Assembly: GCF_048569485.1 (NCBI RefSeq)
Contig: NC_134353.1
Span: forward strand, 702,758,958 to 702,822,957
Length of the DNA: 64,000 nucleotides
Source: Anomaloglossus baeobatrachus
Taxonomy: Eukaryota; Chordata; Amphibia; Anura; Aromobatidae
Reading direction: 5' to 3'
Under the pieces are notes generated by a model. That model saw only the letters and a list, made by a program, of their open reading frames with translations. It did not search any database and was not told the origin of the DNA. Below are positions 36,201 to 48,200 of this stretch, piece by piece. Position 1 is the stretch's first letter; each line of letters opens with the position of its first letter. A program made the position numbers and the translations under genes.

Positions 36201-39200
36201 TGTCTTGATTTTGGCAATTGGTGGCTGTTCACATTCAGTCGTCAAGGCCTGCCCACAGGCAATTTACTTCAAGCAGCATTTGCTTGGGCCTGTCCCACCC
36301 ACAGCCATGATTCACTCATGGGTACAGGATTGAAAAGCACCAGGTAAATCCTGCTAAGAACAATTCTACTTTTTCCATATGTGAGGCAATATGGCACATT
36401 TTAAATAAAAATAATTTAGAGTAGGACTGCCCCAAAGAGATTTGCCGTGACGTGGCGGGGTAGCTCAAGAAATGTCATTTTTTTGCCAAAAATCCCAAAT
36501 TTTAATAATAAGTACAGTTTGGAATTTTTAGTGCACTAGTGAAAAAAAAAATGTTTAAAAGAACGGAGAGTCCTCAGTGGTTGATACCTTTTAATGGCTA
36601 ACTGAAAAGATGGTAATAATTGCACTAGTGCACATTTAGTGCTTGCTATCTGTCATGATCCAGGCCGGCTTTTTCCTGCTGCTGGTTACACCCAGCACTG
36701 ACCTGGTCATGTCAGGGGTTAACTTCCCTTACCTCGTTCTGGATCCCAGAACGCTATATATTGCCTCTCTACCTATGGCTCAGTGCCAGTGATATTTCTG
36801 CCTTGCAGCTTGTATACTGGTTCTGGTGAGTGTTCCTGATCTCTTCTACTCTTCTACCTCCCTGCTACTGTGTCCTGACTTTGACCCTCCCCCGTTTGTC
36901 TGCCTGTTCTGCTCCCTGATTTCCCTCTCCTGTCTGTTGTTTGTGTTTCCCTCTGCATACCTGATCTCCCGCCTTCTGACTTGGTTCTGCTTTCAGACTT
37001 TGATATTGATCCTCCTTTTGCAGTGACTCGACTTTCCTGGCTAGACCCTGACTGTTTGACTACTCTTTTGTCCCCCGATGATTCGCCTGTTAACATTGCT
37101 GAAGTTACTCTGCTATACTTCAGCTGCCTTTCCGTTAGTGTTTCTTTGTCTCTCCTTCACTACTTTGCTGCCACCTAGTGGGGATTACGCTGTACTGCCT
37201 CTTACTAGCCTTTGTACAGCGTGACACTATCTTGTTTTTTCTTCATGAGAACAGTTGTTGTGCATCTGGTCTGGTAAAATGTGCATGCCATTGAGGAGAT
37301 TGGCCATTCTAATGTATTGGCAGAGCCATCTTCATAAAGTGAACAGCTTGGGTTTAGAGAAAACAAATTTTCCAGATAAAATATATAGAAATACCTTGTC
37401 ATTAACACCTGCAAATGCTATAATCTGTTTAGCTATTGCAGCATATGTTGGATTAAATTCCACAGTAAATAAATGGGCTCCAGGCTTTAATAGCCGTGCA
37501 ATGCGGACAGCTGAGTAGCCACAATATGTACCCAATTCCAGGACTAGATTTGGATTAGTCTCTTTCACAACATTATCGAGGATCAGCCCTGTAACAGAAA
37601 ACATATATATGAATAGAATATATAGAAAAGTAAAAAAAATGCTCAAGCTTTTCAGTGTATATGAATAATGCAAATCTTATAGGCCTAATGCCGGCAGCTC
37701 CATATCTACTACTCATTATTTTCCATGACAACACTTCGGATAATATCCATACCATTAGTTGCATAGCAACCATTAAGAAAAGATGATGACTTAAATCAAC
37801 AGACTTTCCATTGACTAGCCTGAACTTCCAGTACCAAGAAGAAGCTGGTGTCTTAGGGACAATGGAGGACTTTCGGCTTATAATTTCATAAAATAATATG
37901 GTGAAGAAGTGAGCTATTAACGACTGTGTGCAAGTGATTTGTTAAAGCATCACTCCAGCGTTTTGTTTTATTTTTACTGCACCTCTGGAGTGGCGCGTTA
38001 AATGTAAGTCCCCTGCCACCTGTCTTATACGCACCTTCCGGGGCCTTCATCTTCAATCACCGCTGCTCGGGTCAGTCTCCGGCGATTTGTGACCTGCCGG
38101 CAACTCCAGTGTTTCATGGAGCACGCCAGAGATCACAACTCAATGTATCTCTATAAGAGTCTTGTTCTGGCCTTGTTCTGGCTTTCATAGGGCTGCATTG
38201 GGAGCTTATGATGTAACTTCTGACTTTCGGCCAGTTAGAAGTTAGACACAAGATGGCACCGTGGGACCAGAGAGGTGTCGGTAAAAGGTTAAGCTAGAGG
38301 GTGAATATAAGACAGGGGGGCAGACAGCTCAAACTTAAGGCGCCACTCCAGCCCTGAACGCCCTCGGTGGAGTAGTACTCTGAGGGTATACTTTTTTTAT
38401 TCTTTGCCAGCATTTTATTTTTTTTTACAGAGAGGGCTTTAAAGAGAAAATAACTAGTGACTAGCAAACAATGGGAAAATGCTAATCTCCTTCTTTCTTT
38501 GTTGTAATTCAACATACTTGGGTCACGCAAACAAATTTTTGCCTCCAGATACACCGCACATTTATAACGTGTAGCCAGCGTTCCCCCTTGAAGACACTAC
38601 TATGTTATGTTATTGTTAGGATATGTAATGTATAATGTGATAAGTGTCAATGATGTATAATGTGAATTGTGACATTTGTTAGTGATCCACACACAAAATC
38701 ATGAAAAAAACAGATATGATAAAATATTCTAATATTTATTGTAAACATTTTAAAAAAATAAGATTAAAATAGTGGGGAGTGCACAAACAATAGGTAAATT
38801 ACGAAAGTAAATCTGGATAATGGTGAACATGAAGTCCTATATACAGTATATAAATAATGGTGTAATAACATTTTATAGAAATAAATGAATGAGATACATC
38901 TAAAACAGCCAAATGCAATAATAGATAAAGTACAATAGTAAAAATGTATCACATACCATAAATAATCTAGACTTTCACCAATTGAAGGCCCACAGACTTT
39001 GACGCACGTTTTGCACAGTGCTTTTTCCCTGTAGTGACTAAGGTATCCAGACAGGGAGTATATAAAGGATGTACCAACCAAAGAGATTAGTGTAATCAAG
39101 AGATAAAGTACAGCTGTCTGAACCGCGGATTCTGTTTATTGAGAAGTTCGATTGTTGAGCGCGCGCAGGCGCCGTATTTACCCCTTGTGGCCATGGTGCC

Positions 39201-42200
39201 TGGCGTGCATTCCACAATGGAACACAATACTGCTCTGCACACACTCCTTCCATGACACGGCCACTCTTTATGGAACCTTTTATGGTCATTTTCGCACACA
39301 CATGACTATTTTACTATTTATTATTAAATCATTAAAATGTATGTATTTCTGTGTGATTTTTATGGTTTATGTATATGACATATATATATATATATATGAC
39401 TCTCACCAATTCAAGGGGTCGTTTATATTATGTGGTCACAACATATATTTCCTCCTTATGTGTTTATCCAATCCATGCTTTTTTAGACAGCTGTACTTTA
39501 TGTCTTGATTACACTAATCTCCTTAGTTTTTACATTCTTTAAAAAACGTACTTTTTGTTTTATAAGATGCACAGGATAATAAGATGGACCTCAAATTTAG
39601 AGAGAAAAAGAGGGAAAAGGGTCCGTCTTCTAATCCGGTGCTGTCTTACCGGAGGGGGGGCAGCAGTGGTGGAGCTGGGTCACAGGAGGCAGGGGCAGTG
39701 GTGGAGTAGGGCGATACTGCGGGTGGTGCAGCGGGTGTCTCAGATTCTCGCTGCAGGCACTGTGAGGCTGAATGAGCATCCAGAAACTATCGGCGGTGCG
39801 GGCTTTAAAGAAATCGTGCCCGAACAATGAGAAGCCGAGATCTTATCTGCGCATGCGCCACCTTCGGGGTCCACATTTTCCTTAAGTCCACTGCAGGCAA
39901 TCGATGGGCCAGACGCTCAGATCTTGAGGCGAGAGCTCCATCTGCGCCGACTCCGGGTGCCATTATTTGAAGCCCGCAACGCCGACATTTTTAGAATGGT
40001 GGCCCCTGCTTCACCACTCGCAGCACAACACAGCACAGCAGCACAGCACAGCACCCAGCACTGCCCGCAGTAAGCCCGCAGCACAGTGCCTGCGGCCCGC
40101 AGCATCTCCCCTGCCTCCTGTGACCCCTCTCCATCACCCCTGGGAGGCTACATTCGGATTATAAGATGCACCCTTCATTTTCCTATCAAATTTTTGAGAG
40201 AAAAAGTGCATCTTATAATCTAAAAAATACGGTACTTCTTCTCTAGATACCTTAGTCACATCTGTGAAACAGCTCTGTGCGAAATGTGCATCAGGGTCTG
40301 TTGGCCTTCAATTGATGAAAGTCTTGATTATATATGGTATGTGATACATTTTTACTATTGCACTTTATGTACTTTATAAAATGTTATTACACCATTATGT
40401 ATATACTGTATATATGACGTCATTTTTACAATTATCCAGATTTACTTTCGTTATTTACCTGTGTTTGTGTACTCCCCACTATTTTAATCTTATTTTTTAA
40501 TTTATTTTCATTGTTTTATTTCTATATGACATTACTAGACCATTATTTACATAGATGAAATAATTTTCACCATTATGCCCATATCCAGATTTATCTTCGT
40601 TACTTACCTATTGTTTGTCCACTATTTTAGTTTTATTTTTTTAAAATGTTTACAATAAATATTGGAATATTTTATTGTATCTTTGGGTATCTTTCATAAT
40701 TTCGTGTGTGGGTTAGTTTATTAAGGTGAAGGTCCCTACATTATTTTGGGTAAAACTATTATTATCTGTGTAGTCTATGTGTTAGTGATGTTGTATGGTG
40801 TTGTGCCAGATAGTAGGGTAATAAGGAGTTAATTTAGGGAACTAGCCCAGAGTAAGAGGGGCTAGATTGAAGGGACAAAGATGGTTTCCTGTTACAAGAG
40901 CAGATAGAGCCCAGCATGCAGTAGTGACCGACCTAAGGTCTGGCTATTGAGCGGAACCACATACCTTGGGTGTCCCAGGTTTGAGTGGAGACCGAGGAGG
41001 TGCCTAGCGTTATCCAGAGAGCAGAGAGAGAGAGGATAGACAGGATACAGATGATAGACGAGATACAGAGTGATTGAGAGGAGTCGGGTCAGAGCAATTG
41101 GTTGAAAGACCAATTGAGCAACTGGAGACGGGTCTTGGGACAGTATGCCTATCAGTATGGCCCCGAGTTGATAACTCTTAAAGTTAAACAGGCCAGGACA
41201 ACAGAAATGTGAGATAAAGTTTACATCAGCATCAGGAAGCTTGAAGCTAAATTCGACCATATTGGCAAATCTGCTTCGTTAAGATGAGAAAAAGAAGCGA
41301 TCCAGCCGGTGGAGAAAATTACTTTTACGGACTGTATGGTAGTGCTAAGGTGGGTGATGGTAAAGCAAGCTAGACTATTGGTGGCAAGCAAAAGTGAGGT
41401 TGAAGATGTAAAGAATCTGTGTGTAAAGATGTACTGTATAGAAAAGAAATATGTGAGAAGTTGTGTGCATTGCTGTCTACTGTACATAGTTGGCATCCAA
41501 TGGCTGTTTAGTAAAACATAATTTATTTAAAACTGGTGGTCTCCCTCATTGAACTGGTTAACATCGGATCCTGACCAGCTGAGGTCAACCGCATCATGCG
41601 GCCTGTAAAGGCATATTGCCTCCATATCTGGACATAAGAGATGACTCTCTCACCCTCAGCTAAAGCCCTACGCCACGATGTCCTGTAACAAAACCAAATT
41701 TATGTACTTTCTCCAACTCATATCATCTCTGTAATGCTCATGTGGTGCACAAGGAAATCATTTAAAAAAAAATGCACTGAATAAATATAACAGGATCTGG
41801 GAGGCATGGTTGGAAACCCCCTGGTCTAAAGCTCGCTTTACACACTGCAGTGTATCTTACAATGTGTCGGCGGGGTCACGTCGTAAGTGACGCATATCTG
41901 GCATTGTAAGGTACATTGCAGTGTGTGACAGGTACGTGCGATTGCGATTGAACGGTAAAACGTTCATCGCATACACATCGTACCTGTCTCTGGAATTGCA
42001 CGTCAGATTGTTCATCGTACCCGGGGTAGCACACATTGTAGTGTGTGATACCCCGGGAACGATGAACAGATCTTACCAGCGTCCTGCGGCTCCCGGCCCA
42101 CAATGCGGAAGGAGGTGGGCGGGATGTTTACGTCCCGCTCAGCTCCGCCCCTCCGCTTCTATTGGCCGGCTGCTGCGTGACATCGCTGTGACTCCGAACG

Positions 42201-45200
42201 TCCCTCCCACTCCAGGAAGTGGACGTTCGCCGCCCACAGCGAGGTCGTATTCAAGGTAAGTATGTGTGACGGGGGTTACTCGTATGTGCGGCACATTCAA
42301 CAAATTGAACGTGCCACACATACGATGGGGGCGTTGCAAATCGCATACAAGATTGTATGCGAAATTGCAACGTGTAAAGCGGGCTTAACATCTTCCGTTC
42401 TGCTTTACGATAGAATGATAGACAAACTCTCTGTCTTTTTACATTTTGTTCCTCAGTTCTACATGGGGAAAGTCTGTTGACTTGTTCTAATTACACTCCT
42501 TTCCACTAACACTAGAAGTTAGCAATGTTGCTGAAACTTAATCTACCTGTACTCTCTGATCTCAGGATGAATATGAATGTGTGATGCCATAACTGACCTG
42601 TCTATCATTATAAGGGTTTTGGGGAGGGGAGGGTTGTTTGGATTCTGTTATATACTTAAATGCAAATTAGTTATTTTAAATTACCCTAATGCACATCTCC
42701 CAATACACTGTACCTGATTCTATATAGTTAGGTCCAGAAATATTTGGACAGTGACACAAGTTTTGGCATTTTAGCTGTTTACTAAAACATATTCAAGATA
42801 TACCTTAAGCTCAATCAATATGGGCTTAAGGTGCATAGTCTCAGCTTTAATTTAATGGTATTCACATCCTAATTGAAATAATGGTTTAGGAATTACTCTT
42901 TAATATGCAGCTTCCTATTTTTCAAGGGTCCAAAAGAAATTGGACATTTATCATAAAAGCTCTTTAATTGGCTGCATGGACTATTACCTCGTTAATCCAG
43001 CGTCTACTAAGCTGGTAAAAGGTCTGGAGCTCATTCCAGGTTTGGCATTTGTGTTTTTAAGCTGTTTATCTGAACCACAACATGTGGTCAAACAAGCGCT
43101 CAATGGAAGAGAACAGACCATCATTAGACTGGAAAAAAGGAGACATATCAGAAATCTAAGGAGTGGCCAAAACAACAGTTTTGTACATTCTTAAACAAAA
43201 AATAAAAAAGCACACAGGTGAGTCTGGAAACTTGAAAAAAAAACTTTGCTAAAAAACATCTAAAGAAGCCAACCCAGTTCTGGAAAAGCTGTGGTCAGAT
43301 GAAGTTAAGATCAACCTGTTCCAGAATGATGGGAAGATAAAAGAATGTATAAGGCATGGGACGACTCAAACTAAGTGAATCTGGACTGTAAAAGTTTCAA
43401 AGATGCCCGGTTGCCAGACCCGGATCTGGGATGCCAGGTGCACGATCCGGATCTGGCACTGATGAAAATAATTGAAAAATAAAGAAAAACAGAAAAAAAA
43501 CAGCGTTTCATACTTACTGAGACTCTGTGTCATGGCGGCACACTGCTTCCGGGTCGTGCATTCACTTCTTATAGTGTGCACCGTATACACACAGCTTTCC
43601 TGTTTTCCTCGCCCACCGGCCATCCTCTCATTGGTGATTGGTTGCAGACAGACGCGCACCCATCCTGTTACAGTATCTGACTGCCGTGCAGTCATCGCGG
43701 CTCAGTCATTGTCTGCACAGCCAGCGGTCGCGCTCTATGTTATGTAGCACAGCTGAAGCAGCGTGGGACCTCGTGTGGATTACGCCAGACCTGCAGGGTG
43801 CTGGGGGTTAATATTAATAAAGAGGTGAAGGAGGGTGTGTGTCTTGTACTTTATTCAAAATAAAGGATTTTTCTCTATGTCTGTGTTTATTTACTTTCAT
43901 TTGCAGGTTAGTGTGATGCAGGTATCTCATAGACGCCTGTGCTATCACTAACCTAGGGTTTAGTAGCAGCTGTGCGATGCTAGTAACCCGTTATTACCCC
44001 GATTTGCACCGCTCCAGGCCAACTGGAAGAGCCGGTAAAGCCCCGGGATTGTCATATCTAATAGATGCGGCAATACCCGGTGGCTGCGGGCTGAAAATAC
44101 CAGCCCCCAGCTGGCTTTATCATGGCTGGCTATCAAAATTGAGGGGACCGCACGTGTTTTGTTTTTTTTAAATGTTTTATTTAAATAATAAAAAAAGCTG
44201 CATGCAGTTTCTTTTAGGTCAGAGTCACACTTGCGAAGGACTCCCGCGAGTCTGACATCGCAGCATAGCTGCGCACACTTCTGACAGGAGCGTGCATGCA
44301 TTTCTAGGTACATGCACGCTCATGTTCAGAGAGCGGCAGGCTGTGCCGGGTGCTGTCATGCCTGACTTGCACGAGTCTGACATCGCATCACTGGCACAGC
44401 CGCACACACTTCTGACAGGAACGTGCATGTGTTTCTGAAACTCCTACCCCCCTATCCCCTCCACAAACATTTTTAATCTCAAGATTCTGGTCCCCATAGA
44501 CTTAAACGGGCACCGGAATCCGGAGCGGATCCAAACTTTTCAATCCGGCAGTGATCCGCCCGTCCTGGATTTTGGCAGGTTCGATCAACCCTACTCATGA
44601 TCCAAATCACACCACATTCTATATAAACATAGTGGAGGTAGTGTGATGGCATGGGCATTTATGGCTTCCAACAGCACTGGGTCACTAGTGTAATTGATGA
44701 CGTGACTTGGGACAGAAGCAGCCCGATTAATTCTTAGGTGTACTGGGCTATACTTTCTGCTCAGATTCATTCAGATGCAGCAAGGTTTATTGGATAGCGC
44801 TTCACAGTACAGATGGACAATGACCCAATACATACTGTAAAAGTAAACCAAGAGTTTTTTTGAAAGCAAAGAAGTAGAATATTCTGTAATGGTCAAGTCA
44901 GTCACCAGATCTCAACCTCTTAAGCCAGCTTTACACCTTACAATTAGGTATGCGATCTCGTATGCGATGTGACACGCCCAGGTCGCATATGCGATCTTAT
45001 GAGATTGCACGTAGGTCGTTCATTTGCTGTCACACGTGCGTTAGTAGTCTATGTTAAATTGATCAATTTTGTGTGCGATCCTTTAGATCATGTGTTCTGT
45101 GACGTATGCATTGGGCACCTTTTTTTTTTTTTTATTTATTGACTTGCCAAGCGTGTGTAATGTGTAGGGATGCGTTTTTACTATGTCATCTGCCATTCAG

Positions 45201-48200
45201 CTCTGCTACATGGCCGCTGACAGCAGACACAGACAGCCATGTAGCAGAGCTGAATGGCAGATGACAGCAGACACAGACAGAGCCGCACTGTCAGAATGAA
45301 CTCGGGTGAACCTCACCCGACTTCATTGTCATGCTGCGGCTCTGTCTGTGTCGCGTCCTGATTAGCGGTCACCTGTGAAGGACTAACCGGTGACCGCTAA
45401 ACTCCTGAGTAACTGAATTGAGCAGCCCTCTCTCATATACTCACCGATCCCCGGCGCTGCACGGCGTTCACACTGCTCCGGCGGCTTTTACTGTTTTGAA
45501 AAAGCCGGCCGCCCATTAAACAATCTCGTATTCCCTGCTTACCCCGCCTACCGGCGCCTATGATTGGTTACAGTGAGACACGCCCCCCACGCTGAGTGAC
45601 AGGTGTCACACTGCACCCAATCACAGCAGCCGGTGGGCGTGTCTATACTGTGTAGTGAAATAAATAATTAAATAATAAAAAAAAACGGCGTGCGGTCCCC
45701 CCCTAATTTTAAAACCAGCCAGATAAAGCCATACGGCTGAAGGCTGGTATTCTCAGGATGGGGAGCTCCACGTTATGGGGAGCCCCCCAGCCTAACAATA
45801 TCAGCCAACAGCCGCCCAGAATTGCCGCATACATTATATGCGACAGTTCTGGGACTGTACCCGGCTCTTCCCGATTTGCCCTGGTGCGTTGGCAAATCGG
45901 GGTAATAAGGAGTTATTGGCAGCCCATAGCTGCCACTAAATCCTAGATTAATCATGTCAGGCGTCTATGAGTCACCCTCCATGATTAATCTGTAAATTAC
46001 AGTAAATAAACACACACACATGAAAAAATCCTTTATTAGAAATAAAACACACAAACATATTCCCTGGTTCACCACTTTAATCAGCCCCAAAAAGCCCTCC
46101 TGGTCCGGCGTACTCCACAGTCCTCCAGCGTCACATCCAGCGCTGCTGCATGGAGGTGACCGGAGCTGCAGAATACACAGCCACTCCGGTCACCTCCACA
46201 CAGCTAATGAAGACAGCCGCGCTATCGGCTGAGCTGTCAGTGAGGTTACCCGCTGTCACTGGATCCAGCGGTGGATGCAGCGGTGGCCGCGGGTAACCTC
46301 AGTGACAGCCCAGCTGATTGTGCTACTCACCTCAGTTGCTGACTGGAGCTGACCGGAGCGGCGGTGAGTAGCGCGATCAGCTGAGCTGTCACTGAGGTTA
46401 CCCGCGGCCACCGCTGCATCCACCGCTGGATCCAGTGACAGCGGGTAACCTCACTGACAGCTCAGCCGATAGCGCGGCTGTCTTCATTTGCTGTGTGGAG
46501 GTGACCGGAGCGGCTGTGTATTCTGCAGCTCCGGTCACCTCCATGCAGCAGCGCTGGATGCGACGCTGGAGGACTGTGGAGTACGCCGGACAAGGAGGGT
46601 TTTTTGGGGCTGATTAAAGTGGTGAACCAGGGAATGTGTTTGTGTGTTTTATTTCTAATAAAGGATTTTTTCGGGCGTGTGTGTGTTTATTTACTGTAAT
46701 TTACAGATTAATCATGGAGGGTGTCTCATAGACGCCTGACATGATTAATCTAGGACTTATTGGCAGCTATGGGCTGCCAATAACTCCTTATTACCCCGAT
46801 TTGCCAACGCACCAGGGCAAATCGGGAAGAGCCGGGTACAGTCCCAGAACTGTCGCATATAATGTATGCGGCAATTCTGGGCGGCTGTTGGCTGATATTG
46901 TTAGGCTGGGGGGCTCCCCATAACGTGGAGCTCCCCATCCTGAGAATACCAGCCTTCAGCCGTATGGCTTTATCTGGCTGGTTTTAAAATTGGGGGGGAC
47001 CGCACGCGGTTTTTTTTTAATTATTTAATTATTTATTTCACTACACAGTATAGACACGCCCACCGGCTGCTGTGATTGGGTGCAGTGTGACACCTGTCAC
47101 TCAGCGTGGGGGCGTGTCTCACTGTAACCAATCATAGGCGCCGGTGGGCGGGGAAAGCAGGGAATAGGAGATTGTTTAATGGGCGGCCGGCTTTTTCAAA
47201 ACAGTAAAAGCCGCCGCAGCAGTGTGAATGCCGTGCAGCGCCGGGGAACGGGGATCGGTGAGTATGAGAGAGGGGGTAAGAAGGATAGACTGACATGGAC
47301 AGAGAGAGGGACAGAGATAGTGACGGACTGACAGAGATTAGTGATTGACAGATATTGTGAGGCGCTTCAGAACGCAGCTTTTCAGCTGCGCTCTGAAGCA
47401 GACCTTTTTTAAGCTGCGGTGCAGAGCGCACACCTGCGCACATAGCCTCAGACACCGAAATCGTATGAGGGATGTCACACGTTACAATTCACTAGTTTCG
47501 TACTACCAAACGTCCAATGTATGAGGAATAAACGACGTGTATGCGATCACCGTATTTTCGTTCAATCTTGATCGCACGTAGGTGTCACACGCAAATACGT
47601 CACGAACGATGCCGGATGTGCGTCACTTACAACTTGACCCCGACGACGGATTGAAAGATCTATTGAAGTGTGTAAAGCAGGCTATAGAGCTGCATTTCAC
47701 AAGACAAAATTTAAGGAGAGTCTCACAAACATGACTTTAGGCAGTCATTGCTTGCAAAGTTTTTTCTACAAAGTATATTTATGGTAAAGTTACTTTGTCC
47801 AATTACCTTTGAGCCCCTGAAATGAGGAGGATTCATAGAAAAATGGTTGAAATACCTAAACATTTCACAGTATTTTTGATCAACCCCTTCAATTGAACCT
47901 GAAAGTCTCCACTTCAATTACATCTCAGTTGTTTCATTTTAAATATAAAATAGTGGTATGGACAACCAAAATTACGAAGATTCAGTCACTGACTAAATAT
48001 TTCTGGGCCTAGTTGTATATGTATCTTGTTTTGTACTACTATTTTGTCTCGGGGAAAAAAATGGGTGTTGAATTAAAATTGACCTGATTGAAAAAGGAAA
48101 AATGACAATGTATATTTATGTTCTAGCTGTATGTGACATGAACTCCTGGAATGGAAATATAGATATCGTGGGCATCTGGATATTTAATATTTGAAGCATA

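Larger units (their letters stand above)
42728..48016. mobile_element. Tc1/mariner element split by two later insertions
   Basis: Left end TTAGGTCCAGAAATATTTGGACAGTGAC and right end GTCACTGAC.AAATATTTCTGGGCCTA face each other. Transposase remnants lie on the plus strand: [18 protein letters not shown]-like text near 43140, [13 protein letters not shown] near 43300, then after the first insertion a [18 protein letters not shown]-like block (about 44630), a [10 protein letters not shown] block (about 44815), and DLN just before the second insertion with the rest of the Glu box after it. The insertions are about 43385-44590 and 44933-47683. Degraded by stops and frameshifts. Confidence 0.75.

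Noticed and set aside
40789-41694. Fourth solo LTR
   Set aside because: TG and CA ends can be proposed, but there is no target duplication or second copy in view.
45773-45955. 60-residue gene on the palindrome
   Set aside because: It appears on both arms on opposite strands as a consequence of symmetry, with no start context or domain.
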